In this document: positions 1 to 6,233 of the stretch, in pieces | Position numbering within the stretch: the first letter of the stretch is position 1 | How the letters are laid out: the number at the start of each line of letters is the position of its first letter | Assembly: GCA_013140395.1 (NCBI GenBank) | Contig: JABFSY010000433.1 | Span: 1-15,607 of the forward strand | Source of the DNA: Cyclobacteriaceae bacterium | Lineage (GTDB): Bacteria > Bacteroidota > Bacteroidia > Cytophagales > Cyclobacteriaceae | Direction of reading: 5' to 3' | DNA: 15,607 nt | Program-made: the position numbers and the translations under genes | The notes under the pieces: model-generated | What the model saw: the letters and a program-made list of their open reading frames with translations, nothing else | Database searches by the model: none | Told to the model about the DNA's origin: nothing

Positions 1-71
1 TCAACGAAGTAAGGCTTTTCAAACTCCTGGTTCAATTTTTCTTTCCAGGAAGCTGCGATTTTTACGTTCAT
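1..71 (-). CDS. ung: Uracil-DNA glycosylase, N-terminal fragment (runs off left edge)
   Basis: Only the first 23 codons are inside the window; the gene continues beyond position 1. The minus strand reads from an ATG at 71-69 as MNVKIAASWKEKLNQEFEKP followed by YFV. This matches the usual opening of family 1 uracil-DNA glycosylases from Bacteroidota, where a Val-Lys-Ile stretch, Ser-Trp-Lys and Glu-Phe-Glu-Lys-Pro-Tyr-Phe come just before the catalytic domain. The enzyme removes uracil from DNA to start base excision repair. No catalytic motif (the GQDPYH loop) is visible because it would lie further downstream, so the call rests on the N-terminus alone. The gene is divergent from apaG across a 139-nt gap. 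Confidence 0.72.
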   Translation of the reverse strand, partial: MNVKIAASWKEKLNQEFEKPYFV

Positions 72-196
72 AATTCCGGTAAAAATAGTTTAACAAACTG
101 CTTTTCTGTCCATTCTAGAAAAAGATTAGAATAAAACGCTGCTTTTTTCGCCCCTTTTTTCCATTATGAGTTTTACCGTTTAAAGGAAAAAAGTCA

Positions 197-204
197 TACT
201 TTTG
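197..204 (+). promoter_or_regulatory. Possible -7 promoter element (TAnnTTTG) for apaG
   Basis: The sequence TACTTTTG fits the Bacteroidota -7 consensus TAnnTTTG exactly. No TTG -33 element is visible at the usual spacing. If it is used, transcription would begin about 3-4 nt before the apaG ATG at 211, giving a nearly leaderless mRNA. An eight-base degenerate motif can occur by chance. Confidence 0.35.
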
Positions 205-210
205 ATCTGC

Positions 211-597
211 ATGGTAACAGAAATTACACGTGGGATCAAGGTCGTTGTTGAGACGGAGTATCAGCCGTCTTATTCAAGTCCCAGCCAATACCACTATGTT
301 TTCACCTATAAGATCACTATTGAAAATCAAAGTGATTTTACCATTCAATTGAAAAGGCGGCATTGGCATATTCACGATGCAGGGTTCACGGTGCGTGAGG
401 TAGAGGGCGAAGGAGTCGTTGGGCAACAGCCTGTACTTGAGCCGGGTGAAACACATCAATACGTTTCCGGGTGCAATTTGAAATCCGGGCTTGGCAAAAT
501 GGTAGGTACGTACCAAATGGAACGAGTCGTAGATGGAGCTATTTTTCAAGTAAATGTACCCGAGTTTGTAATGGTAGCCCCATTGCGCTTGAATTGA
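211..597 (+). CDS. apaG: ApaG family protein
   Basis: This is a 128-residue protein of the ApaG/DUF525 family, close to the family's usual length of about 125-130. The diagnostic stretch runs from residue 66 to 101: GEGVVGQQPVLEPGE, then YVSGCNL and GKMVGTY. It matches the family pattern of a Gly-rich loop, Pro-Gly-Glu and Gly-x-Met-x-Gly-x-Tyr. ApaG proteins have a single fibronectin-III-like beta fold and bind pyrophosphate or metal ions. The gene was named for its effect on cobalt resistance and Ap4A levels in enterobacteria, and its biochemical role is still unclear. I chose the ATG at 211 rather than an in-frame TTG at 202, because MVTEIT is the normal start of the family and the TTG overlaps a probable -7 promoter element. 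The methyltransferase gene follows after 16 nt, so the two are probably cotranscribed. Confidence 0.93.
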   Translation: MVTEITRGIKVVVETEYQPSYSSPSQYHYVFTYKITIENQSDFTIQLKRRHWHIHDAGFTVREVEGEGVVGQQPVLEPGETHQYVSGCNLKSGLGKMVGTYQMERVVDGAIFQVNVPEFVMVAPLRLN

Positions 598-613
598 CGC
601 GAACGAAAAACGC

Positions 614-1399
614 TTGGCTCTGACCCTTTTTCAACTTACTTCGTACTTGAATTATTGGCTGAACGCTGTCGATGAGCATTCGATTCACTCACCCTACTTT
701 TTCGATCTTTATACCAACGTTATCAAAAACTCAAAACCTAATGTTGGGTTTGATAAGATTGAGGCTATTCGTGCGAAATTAGTGCAGGATCAATCACAGA
801 TTACCGTTCGTGATTTAGGGGCGCCTTCACAGTATTTTAAGTCAGATAAAAGGACAATTGCAACAGTTGCTGCGAGCAGCTTAGCGCCTACAAAAATGGC
901 CCTTCTACTCTATCGACTTGCAGCCCACATTAAAGCCAAGCAAATCGTTGAACTTGGAACTTCTTTCGGAGTTACCACTTTGTATTTGTCAAAGTGCACA
1001 AATGCATCAATTTACACCTTTGAAGGAAACGTGCCCATGCTCAATATCGCACTTACTAATTTTGAATCAACTGAAACAAGTAACATTGTTTTGGTCGAAG
1101 GAAATATTGATGAAACGTTACCCGAATTTGTGGAAGCCAATCGAAAGCTCGACTTCGCGTTAATGGATGCCAACCATCGGTACGAACCAACGATAAAGTA
1201 TTTCAACCTTTTGGTGGAAAGAATGACTTCTGATGCGATCGTTGTAGTTGACGACATTTATCAATCGAAAGAAATGGCGAAAGCATGGAAGGAAATCAGA
1301 GGCCATGAACTTGTTTATGGCAGCATGGATCTCTTCCGCTTTGGCTTATTATTCTTCGATTCGTCCTTGAATAAGCAGCACTACACCTGCGCCTGGTAA
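614..1399 (+). CDS. Class I SAM-dependent methyltransferase (O-methyltransferase-like)
   Basis: This 261-residue protein has a Rossmann methyltransferase core. Motif I for S-adenosylmethionine is IVELGTSFGVTTLYLS at about residues 111-126. An acidic beta-4 region, FALMDANHRYEPT, lies around 181-193. The VVVDDIYQS segment at about 210-218 resembles the metal- and substrate-binding Asp pair of catechol O-methyltransferase-like enzymes. The N-terminal helix region, with DEHSIHSPYFFDLY at 20-33, is typical of a Bacteroidota subgroup with unknown substrate. The start is a TTG at 614: the in-frame stop at 590-592 excludes anything further upstream, and no ATG occurs before the conserved N-terminal motif. 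It lies 16 nt after apaG, which suggests one transcript. The substrate cannot be read from the sequence. Confidence 0.85.
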   Translation: MALTLFQLTSYLNYWLNAVDEHSIHSPYFFDLYTNVIKNSKPNVGFDKIEAIRAKLVQDQSQITVRDLGAPSQYFKSDKRTIATVAASSLAPTKMALLLYRLAAHIKAKQIVELGTSFGVTTLYLSKCTNASIYTFEGNVPMLNIALTNFESTETSNIVLVEGNIDETLPEFVEANRKLDFALMDANHRYEPTIKYFNLLVERMTSDAIVVVDDIYQSKEMAKAWKEIRGHELVYGSMDLFRFGLLFFDSSLNKQHYTCAW

Positions 1400-1419
1400 G
1401 CAAAGTCCTATTTAAAGAG

Positions 1420-1427
1420 TATTTTTG
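1420..1427 (+). promoter_or_regulatory. Possible -7 promoter element (TAnnTTTG) for the coiled-coil gene
   Basis: TATTTTTG matches the Bacteroidota -7 consensus in the gap after the methyltransferase gene, about 30 nt before the ATG at 1457. No TTG is present at the expected -33 spacing, so only half of the promoter is supported. Confidence 0.35.
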
Positions 1428-1456
1428 AGGAGTGAAAAGGATATACTGAAATAGCT

Positions 1457-2371
1457 ATGGAAAAGAGTCAACCTCAGCAGCCAAAAAAATCAAATAAGTA
1501 TCTGGTCATTGTTTTACTACTTCTGGTAGTAATCATTATTCAGAGTGTGAAGATATACCTCGACTACCAAGAGAAAGCAGAGGTAAAACAACAATTGGTC
1601 ACCACTGAAACAGATCTGGCGGGTACCATGCAGCGTCTGAATGATGTTAAAAATGAACTCGATCAGAAAATAGTGGAGATCCAGAAATTAGGGGGAAACA
1701 TTGCCGACCTGGAAAAGGCGAAAGCGGAAGTCCAAAGGGAACTACGAAGAACTACCCAGCGAAGTGCGAAAGCTGTCAAAGAGTTAGAAGACCGGCTGGA
1801 TGGGTATGAAGAGCTGTTGAATTTGAAAGATGCCGAAATTGAAAAACTCAAAACGGTCAACAAAGAACTTTTTAGCGAAAACAGAAATCTAAAAACCAAA
1901 CAGAATAAGTTAAGCGATTCCATTACGGCATTGGAAAAGAATAAGAAGGAACTGGCCAGCAAAGTTGCTATTGCCTCTCAGTTGCGCGCGGAGAATATTG
2001 CGATCAAGGCGGTAAGCTCGAAGGGAAAGGAAAAAGAATCCCCCTTTCGGAATCGGCAACTCGAGAAAATAAAAGTTGAGTTTACATTAGCAGATAATAA
2101 AGTTGCGCCCATAGAAGGCAAAAAGATTCTCATCCGCATAATCGATGAGAATAGTCAGGTCATTTTTGATGTAGCCAAAGGGTCAGGAACATTTATCCTC
2201 AATGGAAAAGAAGAATTTTATACAGCTGCTCAAGAGATATTGTTTGACAACACCAAGCAAAAATTGATTTTCTACTACGAAAAAGGTTCAGAATATCCGG
2301 ATGGAACTTATCAGGTAGAAATCTACTCCGAAGGTTACCAGATGGGAAAAGGGTCGTTTACAGTAAAATAG
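1457..2371 (+). CDS. Membrane-anchored coiled-coil protein, function unknown
   Basis: This 304-residue protein is not one I can assign to a named family. Residues 1-14 are polar and basic, and residues 15-31 form one hydrophobic segment (YLVIVLLLLVVIII) that looks like an uncleaved membrane anchor. Residues of about 35-185 are rich in Glu, Lys, Leu and Asn with heptad-like spacing, predicting a long coiled coil. After a charged linker near 195-205, residues 205-304 have the alternating pattern of a beta domain, with segments such as KILIRIIDENSQVIFDVA and a final GKGSFTVK. The likely topology is a cytoplasmic N-tip and a periplasmic rod ending in a globular domain, as in some envelope spacer proteins, but this is inference. 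Similar anchor-plus-coil proteins are often mislabelled as SMC-like because of the coiled coil. It is flanked by the methyltransferase gene and the DUF547 gene on the same strand. Confidence 0.75.
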   Translation: MEKSQPQQPKKSNKYLVIVLLLLVVIIIQSVKIYLDYQEKAEVKQQLVTTETDLAGTMQRLNDVKNELDQKIVEIQKLGGNIADLEKAKAEVQRELRRTTQRSAKAVKELEDRLDGYEELLNLKDAEIEKLKTVNKELFSENRNLKTKQNKLSDSITALEKNKKELASKVAIASQLRAENIAIKAVSSKGKEKESPFRNRQLEKIKVEFTLADNKVAPIEGKKILIRIIDENSQVIFDVAKGSGTFILNGKEEFYTAAQEILFDNTKQKLIFYYEKGSEYPDGTYQVEIYSEGYQMGKGSFTVK

Positions 2372-2424
2372 GAAATCCAAATTCTTAGTTGCTACTTAAT
2401 ATAGACCAAACGAATTCAATAAAC

Positions 2425-3177
2425 ATGAAGAAGCTTGGTCATTTCGTTTTCTGGCTACTGATCGTAGCCCCAGCACTGGGCGAAGCTCAAAGCAAGCCAC
2501 CTTCACACGAAATATTCGATCGATTGTTGAAAAAGAATGTAACAGCCGATGGAAAGGTCAACTACAAAGCGTTCATAAAAGACTCTGTTGAACTCAATAG
2601 ATACCTAGCCATCCTTAGCAGTACACCGCCCGATGAGAAAACCTGGAGCAAAAATGAGCAGATGGTTTTTTGGATCAATGCGTACAACGCATTTACCATT
2701 AAGTTGATCACGAAGTACTATCCGTTGAAGAGCATCAAAGATATCGGTACTGGCATTCAAATTCCGTTTGTTAATACACCATGGACAGTCCGCTTTTTTA
2801 AGATTGGCAACGATAAAATGGATCTTGACAATATCGAGCACGGTCGCCTTCGCAAAAAGTTTGATGACCCCCGCGTGCACATGGCTTTAGTCTGTGCCAG
2901 CAAGTCCTGCCCTATTTTGCTAAACGAAGCCTATGATGCCAAGCGAATGGACGAGCAGATGGCTAAACAAGCCACAGCTTTCCTGGCTGATCCATTCCGC
3001 AACAAGATGTCGGCTGACAAGCCTCAATTGAGTATGCTGTTTAAATGGTATGGTGGCGACTTTAACAAGAAAGGAGGGTCCGTGAGGGGCTTTATCAATG
3101 CACACTCCCCCATCAAAATCAAGTCTGACGCTAATATCTCCTACCTGGACTACGATTGGGGGTTAAATGAACAATAA
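2425..3177 (+). CDS. DUF547 domain-containing exported protein
   Basis: This is a 250-residue protein of the DUF547 family. The start is ATG 2425: it opens with MKKLGHFVFWLLIVAPALG, a good Sec signal peptide with probable cleavage near residue 21, whereas an in-frame TTG at 2389 would bury it. The family signature is clear in the middle: QMVFWINAYNAFTIKLITKY, then the LDNIEHGRLRKKF segment and VHMALVCASKSCPIL. DUF547 proteins are widespread in bacteria and plants and have no established activity. Conserved Trp-Ile-Asn-Ala-Tyr-Asn and Cys-x4-Cys-Pro features suggest a structured, possibly catalytic or ligand-binding fold. The mature protein is expected in the periplasm or outside the cell. It is followed by 162 nt before rpsF that contain the rpsF promoter and no other gene that I can see. 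Confidence 0.88.
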   Translation: MKKLGHFVFWLLIVAPALGEAQSKPPSHEIFDRLLKKNVTADGKVNYKAFIKDSVELNRYLAILSSTPPDEKTWSKNEQMVFWINAYNAFTIKLITKYYPLKSIKDIGTGIQIPFVNTPWTVRFFKIGNDKMDLDNIEHGRLRKKFDDPRVHMALVCASKSCPILLNEAYDAKRMDEQMAKQATAFLADPFRNKMSADKPQLSMLFKWYGGDFNKKGGSVRGFINAHSPIKIKSDANISYLDYDWGLNEQ

Positions 3178-3280
3178 CTAAACCTGTATAGCGCAAATCA
3201 GAGCCAAAAGCCACATTTTAGCCTTTTCTGGACGGGAAAAATCGGGTTCTTTACCAACTTACATATTCTGCGTTGAGCAG

Positions 3281-3310
3281 TTGCCAATTGGGTATTTTTC
3301 AATACCTTTG
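3281..3310 (+). promoter_or_regulatory. Promoter of the rpsF-rpsR-rplI operon
   Basis: A TTG at 3281-3283 and TACCTTTG at 3303-3310 are separated by 19 nt. This fits the Bacteroidota housekeeping promoter (TTG, about 19-21 nt, TAnnTTTG) exactly. Transcription should start near 3314, giving a leader of about 26 nt before the rpsF ATG. The leader is AT-rich with no Shine-Dalgarno sequence. It contains a 10-bp palindrome, AACAATTGTT, and I see no S6:S18 binding structure in it. Confidence 0.72.
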
Positions 3311-3339
3311 CGCCTCATTTTAAAACAATTGTTAAACCC

Positions 3340-3717
3340 ATGAAAAACTACGAGACGGTATTCATTTTAAATCCCGTTTTGTCTGAGGACCAGGCAAAGG
3401 ATACTGTCGAGAAATTCGTGAAGTTGTTGACGAAGGCAAAAGCCAACGTTATCAACGTGGAAAAGTGGGGACTTAAGAAGATGGCCTATGCCATTCAAAA
3501 GAAGTCTACCGGTTTCTACAATCTCATCGAATTCGCGACAACAGACAACACACTCATCAATACACTGGAAACAGAGTATAGAAGAGATGAATCAGTAATG
3601 CGATTTTTAACGATCGTATTGGACAAACACTCGATCGTTTACAACGAACGCAGGCGCAAAGGAGAATTCAATAGAACGAAAAAACAAGCACCGCGCAAGG
3701 AGGCGGCCAACGCATGA
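3340..3717 (+). CDS. rpsF: 30S ribosomal protein bS6
   Basis: This 125-residue protein is bS6, a small-subunit protein that binds 16S rRNA together with bS18 on the platform. The N-terminus [18 protein letters not shown] and the central [20 protein letters not shown] segment are diagnostic. [17 protein letters not shown] follows at the usual place. A basic C-terminal tail (from about residue 106, ending in PRKEAANA) extends past the core fold, as is common in Bacteroidota. It is the first gene of an operon with rpsR and rplI. Unlike many proteobacterial operons, no priB or ssb gene is interposed. Its stop codon overlaps the rpsR start by 4 nt. Confidence 0.97.
   Translation: MKNYETVFILNPVLSEDQAKDTVEKFVKLLTKAKANVINVEKWGLKKMAYAIQKKSTGFYNLIEFATTDNTLINTLETEYRRDESVMRFLTIVLDKHSIVYNERRRKGEFNRTKKQAPRKEAANA
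3697..3703 (+). promoter_or_regulatory. Strong Shine-Dalgarno sequence before rpsR
   Basis: AAGGAGG lies within the last codons of rpsF (a Lys-Glu pair), 10 nt before the rpsR ATG. It is complementary to the CCUCC anti-Shine-Dalgarno core. I checked the regions before the other start codons in this window and none has a comparable sequence, which is normal for Bacteroidota and makes this one stand out. Confidence 0.6.
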
Positions 3718-3965
3718 CACTAGTAAACGAATCCGTAAAACGGGCAGAAGTAAAGCCCAAGTATTGCCGCTTCAAGAAGAACGGCATCAAATACATCGAC
3801 TATAAAGATCCTGATTTCTTGTTGAAGTTTATCAACGAACAAGGAAAGATCCTTCCTCGCAGATTAACTGGCAACAGCTGGAAGTATCAGAACAGAGTAG
3901 CGCAAGCCGTTAAAAGAGCTCGTCACGTGGCGATTCTTCCGTACTTGGCTGACCAGATGAAATAA
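3714..3965 (+). CDS. rpsR: 30S ribosomal protein bS18
   Basis: This 83-residue protein is bS18, which pairs with bS6 on the 30S platform. Diagnostic segments are [20 protein letters not shown] near residues 17-36, and [10 protein letters not shown] followed by [19 protein letters not shown] towards the end. Only one Cys is present, so this is a zinc-free type. The ATG overlaps the rpsF stop in an ATGA, which suggests translational coupling, and a strong Shine-Dalgarno sequence sits 10 nt upstream. In Flavobacterium johnsoniae, bS18, bS6 and bS21 form the pocket that sequesters the anti-Shine-Dalgarno, so its level could influence use of its own ribosome binding site (inference). Confidence 0.97.
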   Translation: MTLVNESVKRAEVKPKYCRFKKNGIKYIDYKDPDFLLKFINEQGKILPRRLTGNSWKYQNRVAQAVKRARHVAILPYLADQMK

Positions 3966-3983
3966 CCTTTAACCTGTACAACC

Positions 3984-4427
3984 ATGGAAATAATTTTGAA
4001 GCAAGACGTAACAGGACTAGGTTACAAGAATGATACGGTAAAGGTAAAGCCAGGTTACGGCCGCAACTACCTGATTCCAAATGGCGTGGCATTGATCGCT
4101 AACGATTCTAACAAAAGAATGGTAGCCGAGAACATTCGCCAGGCGGCACATAAAGCAGCGAAACTGAAGCAGGATGCTGAAGCATTGGCAGCTAAGATTG
4201 GTGAGATGACACTAGAGATTGGAACAAAGGCAGGAGAATCCGGAAAGATTTTCGGAGCCGTTACAGCTGTTCAGGTCTCTGATGCATTGAAGGCAAAAGG
4301 ATTTGATGTGGATCGCAAAAAGATCAGCTTTAAGGAGCAGCCTAAGCAATTAGGAACCTATATCGCGAATATTGATTTGCACAAAGAAGTGAAGCACAGC
4401 ATTACAGTAAATGTAGTGGCTGAGTAA
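3984..4427 (+). CDS. rplI: 50S ribosomal protein bL9
   Basis: This 147-residue protein is bL9, with the family's two-domain plan. The N-terminal rRNA-binding domain carries MEIILKQDVTGLGYKNDTVK and the signature GYGRNYLIPNGVAL at about residues 24-37. A long Ala/Lys-rich helix at about 45-75 links it to the C-terminal domain, which includes GESGKIFGAVTAVQVSDAL and ends in HSITVNVVAE. bL9 binds domain V of 23S rRNA near L1 and supports reading-frame fidelity. It is the third gene of the operon, 18 nt after rpsR, and is followed at once by a strong terminator. Confidence 0.97.
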   Translation: MEIILKQDVTGLGYKNDTVKVKPGYGRNYLIPNGVALIANDSNKRMVAENIRQAAHKAAKLKQDAEALAAKIGEMTLEIGTKAGESGKIFGAVTAVQVSDALKAKGFDVDRKKISFKEQPKQLGTYIANIDLHKEVKHSITVNVVAE

Positions 4428-4448
4428 TTTCTTTACCTTAAAAAAGAT

Positions 4449-4483
4449 AAAAACCTCCTCAATCAAATTGGGGAGGTTTTTTT
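4449..4483 (+). terminator. Intrinsic terminator of the rpsF-rpsR-rplI operon
   Basis: Left arm 4449-4463 and right arm 4467-4481 form a 15-bp stem with a three-base loop (CAA). The core is CCTCC pairing with GGAGG, extended by CAAT/ATTG with one T-G wobble, and flanked by A and T runs. A run of seven T follows the GC-rich part. Because of the flanking A run it may also work from the minus strand. It ends 21 nt after the rplI stop codon. Confidence 0.93.
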
Positions 4484-4506
4484 GTTTAATTCTTAATTCA
4501 ACTGAA

Positions 4507-5031
4507 ATGAAAGCAGTGGCTATAGTCGCTTTTATACTTCTTCCAATAATCGGAATAAGTCAACAATCGAGGGATGTTGGAATTGACTCCGCTCTGGTAA
4601 GAAATTCTGATCTTGTTGCGCTCGTAAAAATTCAAGACGTAACAAACGACAAAATATACCTTAAACTTAAAATGTTGTTTAAAGGAGCTTGTGTAAGCGA
4701 GAATGAGCTTGTCTTATCTCACAATGATTTCAATGAGAATTTTAGTCATAATACTGAATATTTGCTTTTTGCAAAAGCTGACAACAACTGCCATCTCTAC
4801 TTTGACAACGAATCCAGACTAATCGAGAAAGCACAAGGAGAACAAGATGTTGATTTTTTACTAACTATTTTACCTTGTAGTGACGTAAAAGTAAAAGAGA
4901 GATTTAAAGGGACACCCTGTCACAGAAATTTAGGTCCTGTTTGCGGTTGTGATGGTATTGTTTATGGAAACGTTTGTGAAGCTAGAAATGCCGGAATACA
5001 GATCTTTAAAATAGGACGATGTAACCAATAG
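4507..5031 (+). CDS. Secreted protein with NTR/TIMP-like region and C-terminal Kazal domain
   Basis: This is a 174-residue exported protein. The ATG at 4507 starts a signal peptide (MKAVAIVAFILLPIIGISQQ); an earlier in-frame TTG at 4468 lies inside the terminator hairpin and is unlikely. The C-terminal part, about residues 124-172, is a Kazal-type domain: PVCGCDGIVYGNVCEARNAG followed by a final GRC. Its cysteines at 124, 138, 146, 148, 157 and 172 show the usual C-x7-C-x10-C core. Kazal domains are serine-protease inhibitors in eukaryotes and occur in secreted bacterial proteins. Residues of about 25-115 (SDLVALVKIQDV, MLFKGAC, NTEYLLFAKADNNC) resemble the OB-fold NTR/TIMP-like family, but lack the N-terminal Cys that true TIMPs use to bind metal. 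The gene looks more AT-rich than its neighbours. Inhibitory activity is unproven. Confidence 0.75.
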   Translation: MKAVAIVAFILLPIIGISQQSRDVGIDSALVRNSDLVALVKIQDVTNDKIYLKLKMLFKGACVSENELVLSHNDFNENFSHNTEYLLFAKADNNCHLYFDNESRLIEKAQGEQDVDFLLTILPCSDVKVKERFKGTPCHRNLGPVCGCDGIVYGNVCEARNAGIQIFKIGRCNQ

Positions 5032-5047
5032 GTATTCATGTCAATGA

Positions 5048-5614
5048 TTAACCCTTCTCAACTTTCTCCACCAACTCCTCATACCAACCTTCTCCATATT
5101 TACGGATGAGTGGATCTTTCAAAAACTTGTAAAGCGGAACTTGTAAAGATTTTCCGTACGAACAAGCAGCCGAGCAAATGCTCCATTTATGGTAATTCAC
5201 GGCTTCGAAACCTTTTTTGTTTTTGGTGATCCGTATTGGATACAAATGGCAAGAGATCGGTTTTCTATACTCAATCTTCCCATCCAAGTATGCTTGCTCA
5301 ATGCCGCACTTAAGAATTCCTAAGTCATTGTAGTGAGCATAAGCACATTCCTTCCCTCCTATCGTTGGCGTTGAATAATCGCCATCTTCGTCCAATATGT
5401 AAGCGCCTTGCTCTTCAATTGATTTTAGCCCTTCGGGGGTTAAGTAAGGCTTTACCTTCTCTTGAATTTCTTTCATGATTGGCAACTCGTCTTCTTCTAA
5501 GGGTGCCCCTAAATCGCCCTCCACACAACAAGCCCCCTTGCATTTTTCCAGGTGACATACAAATTCCACATCACGAATGTCATCCGAAACCAAAACCTCC
5601 CCAACTTTAATCAT
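5048..5614 (-). CDS. DUF3109 family cysteine-rich protein
   Basis: This 188-residue protein belongs to DUF3109, a Bacteroidota-enriched family of unknown function. It has nine Cys: residues 20, 25, 29, 30, 90, 103, 122, 147 and 151. The N-terminal [20 protein letters not shown] at 20-39 resembles the cysteine cluster of the YkgJ-type zinc- or iron-chelating proteins. Later cysteines sit in [26 protein letters not shown] and [11 protein letters not shown]. No signal peptide is present, so it should be cytoplasmic. A metal or iron-sulfur site is likely from the Cys spacing but not shown. The start codon overlaps the end of the upstream DUF4442 gene by 4 nt (5611-5614), so the two are probably translationally coupled. 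Confidence 0.85.
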   Translation of the reverse strand: MIKVGEVLVSDDIRDVEFVCHLEKCKGACCVEGDLGAPLEEDELPIMKEIQEKVKPYLTPEGLKSIEEQGAYILDEDGDYSTPTIGGKECAYAHYNDLGILKCGIEQAYLDGKIEYRKPISCHLYPIRITKNKKGFEAVNYHKWSICSAACSYGKSLQVPLYKFLKDPLIRKYGEGWYEELVEKVEKG

Positions 5615-6156
5615 TTTTCACTTCGTTTAAATGTAAGCTTCGCACGTTGCGAGTCGCCTTTCTTGTTTTGATAAAACTTCTTGTCGGCAATGTAACACTC
5701 TCGCACTATTTCAGCATGCACTACATTGTCTTTATCTACCCACTGAATCAAAAAATTCTTGGTCAACTCCCCTGCTGTCAATACAGTTTGTCTTATTTCC
5801 GCAAAATCGTCTTCAGTGATCAGGTATCTTGCATAGAGTGTCGATCTGCCGGGCTTCTTAAACCGAATGTTTGCCGATTTGTCCCAAACCACATAGTCGG
5901 GTCCTAATGCGCGAAACAGCATGAGCATATAAAAAGGATCAGCGGCTGCAAACAAGCTACCTCCAAACAGCGTCCCGACATAGTTATAGGTCCAAATGGA
6001 TAAACGCAATCGCACATGTAGCTCAGACGAATCAGAGGACCAAAAAAGGATTTTTCCGCCTGTTCCAAAATACATTGGGTACCAATTCATCAAGGTTCGA
6101 AATTTCCAGCTTGAAAAGGATTCTTTCTTGTTAGTGGCTAGAAAATCTGGTTTCAT
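5611..6156 (-). CDS. DUF4442 hotdog-fold protein (acyl-CoA thioesterase-like)
   Basis: This 181-residue protein belongs to the DUF4442 family, which has the hotdog fold of PaaI/YiiD-type thioesterases. The central helix region [20 protein letters not shown] at about residues 58-77 is the typical hotdog signature: small residues around the buried helix, ending in an acidic residue. [17 protein letters not shown] continues the beta sheet as in relatives. I chose the ATG at 6156; a GTG codon directly before it (6159) is the alternative. Such proteins often act on acyl-CoA or acyl-ACP, but the substrate here is unknown. A weak promoter may exist upstream on the minus strand (TTG at 6199-6197, then TATGTTTT at 6174-6167, one mismatch). 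The gene is divergent from the helicase gene and coupled to the DUF3109 gene. Confidence 0.82.
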   Translation of the reverse strand: MKPDFLATNKKESFSSWKFRTLMNWYPMYFGTGGKILFWSSDSSELHVRLRLSIWTYNYVGTLFGGSLFAAADPFYMLMLFRALGPDYVVWDKSANIRFKKPGRSTLYARYLITEDDFAEIRQTVLTAGELTKNFLIQWVDKDNVVHAEIVRECYIADKKFYQNKKGDSQRAKLTFKRSEK

Positions 6157-6233
6157 CACTTATTTAAAAACATAAAATTAAACCCAATTTTCTACTCAAA
6201 CGCGCCCCGCGATACTAACTTGCAGGATAAATT

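Noticed and set aside
1012..1962. Minus-strand open frames opposite the methyltransferase and coiled-coil genes
   Set aside because: Composition (Ser/Phe/Leu-rich) is what results from reading Glu/Lys-rich genes backwards; no family resemblance.
3200..3231. Possible terminator hairpin after the DUF547 gene (AAAA/TTTT with flanking GC)
   Set aside because: The stem is short and interrupted and no clear T-run follows.
6209..6220. TAACTTG near the pcrA start as a -7 promoter element
   Set aside because: One base short of TAnnTTTG and no TTG at the right distance; mentioned only in the gene entry.
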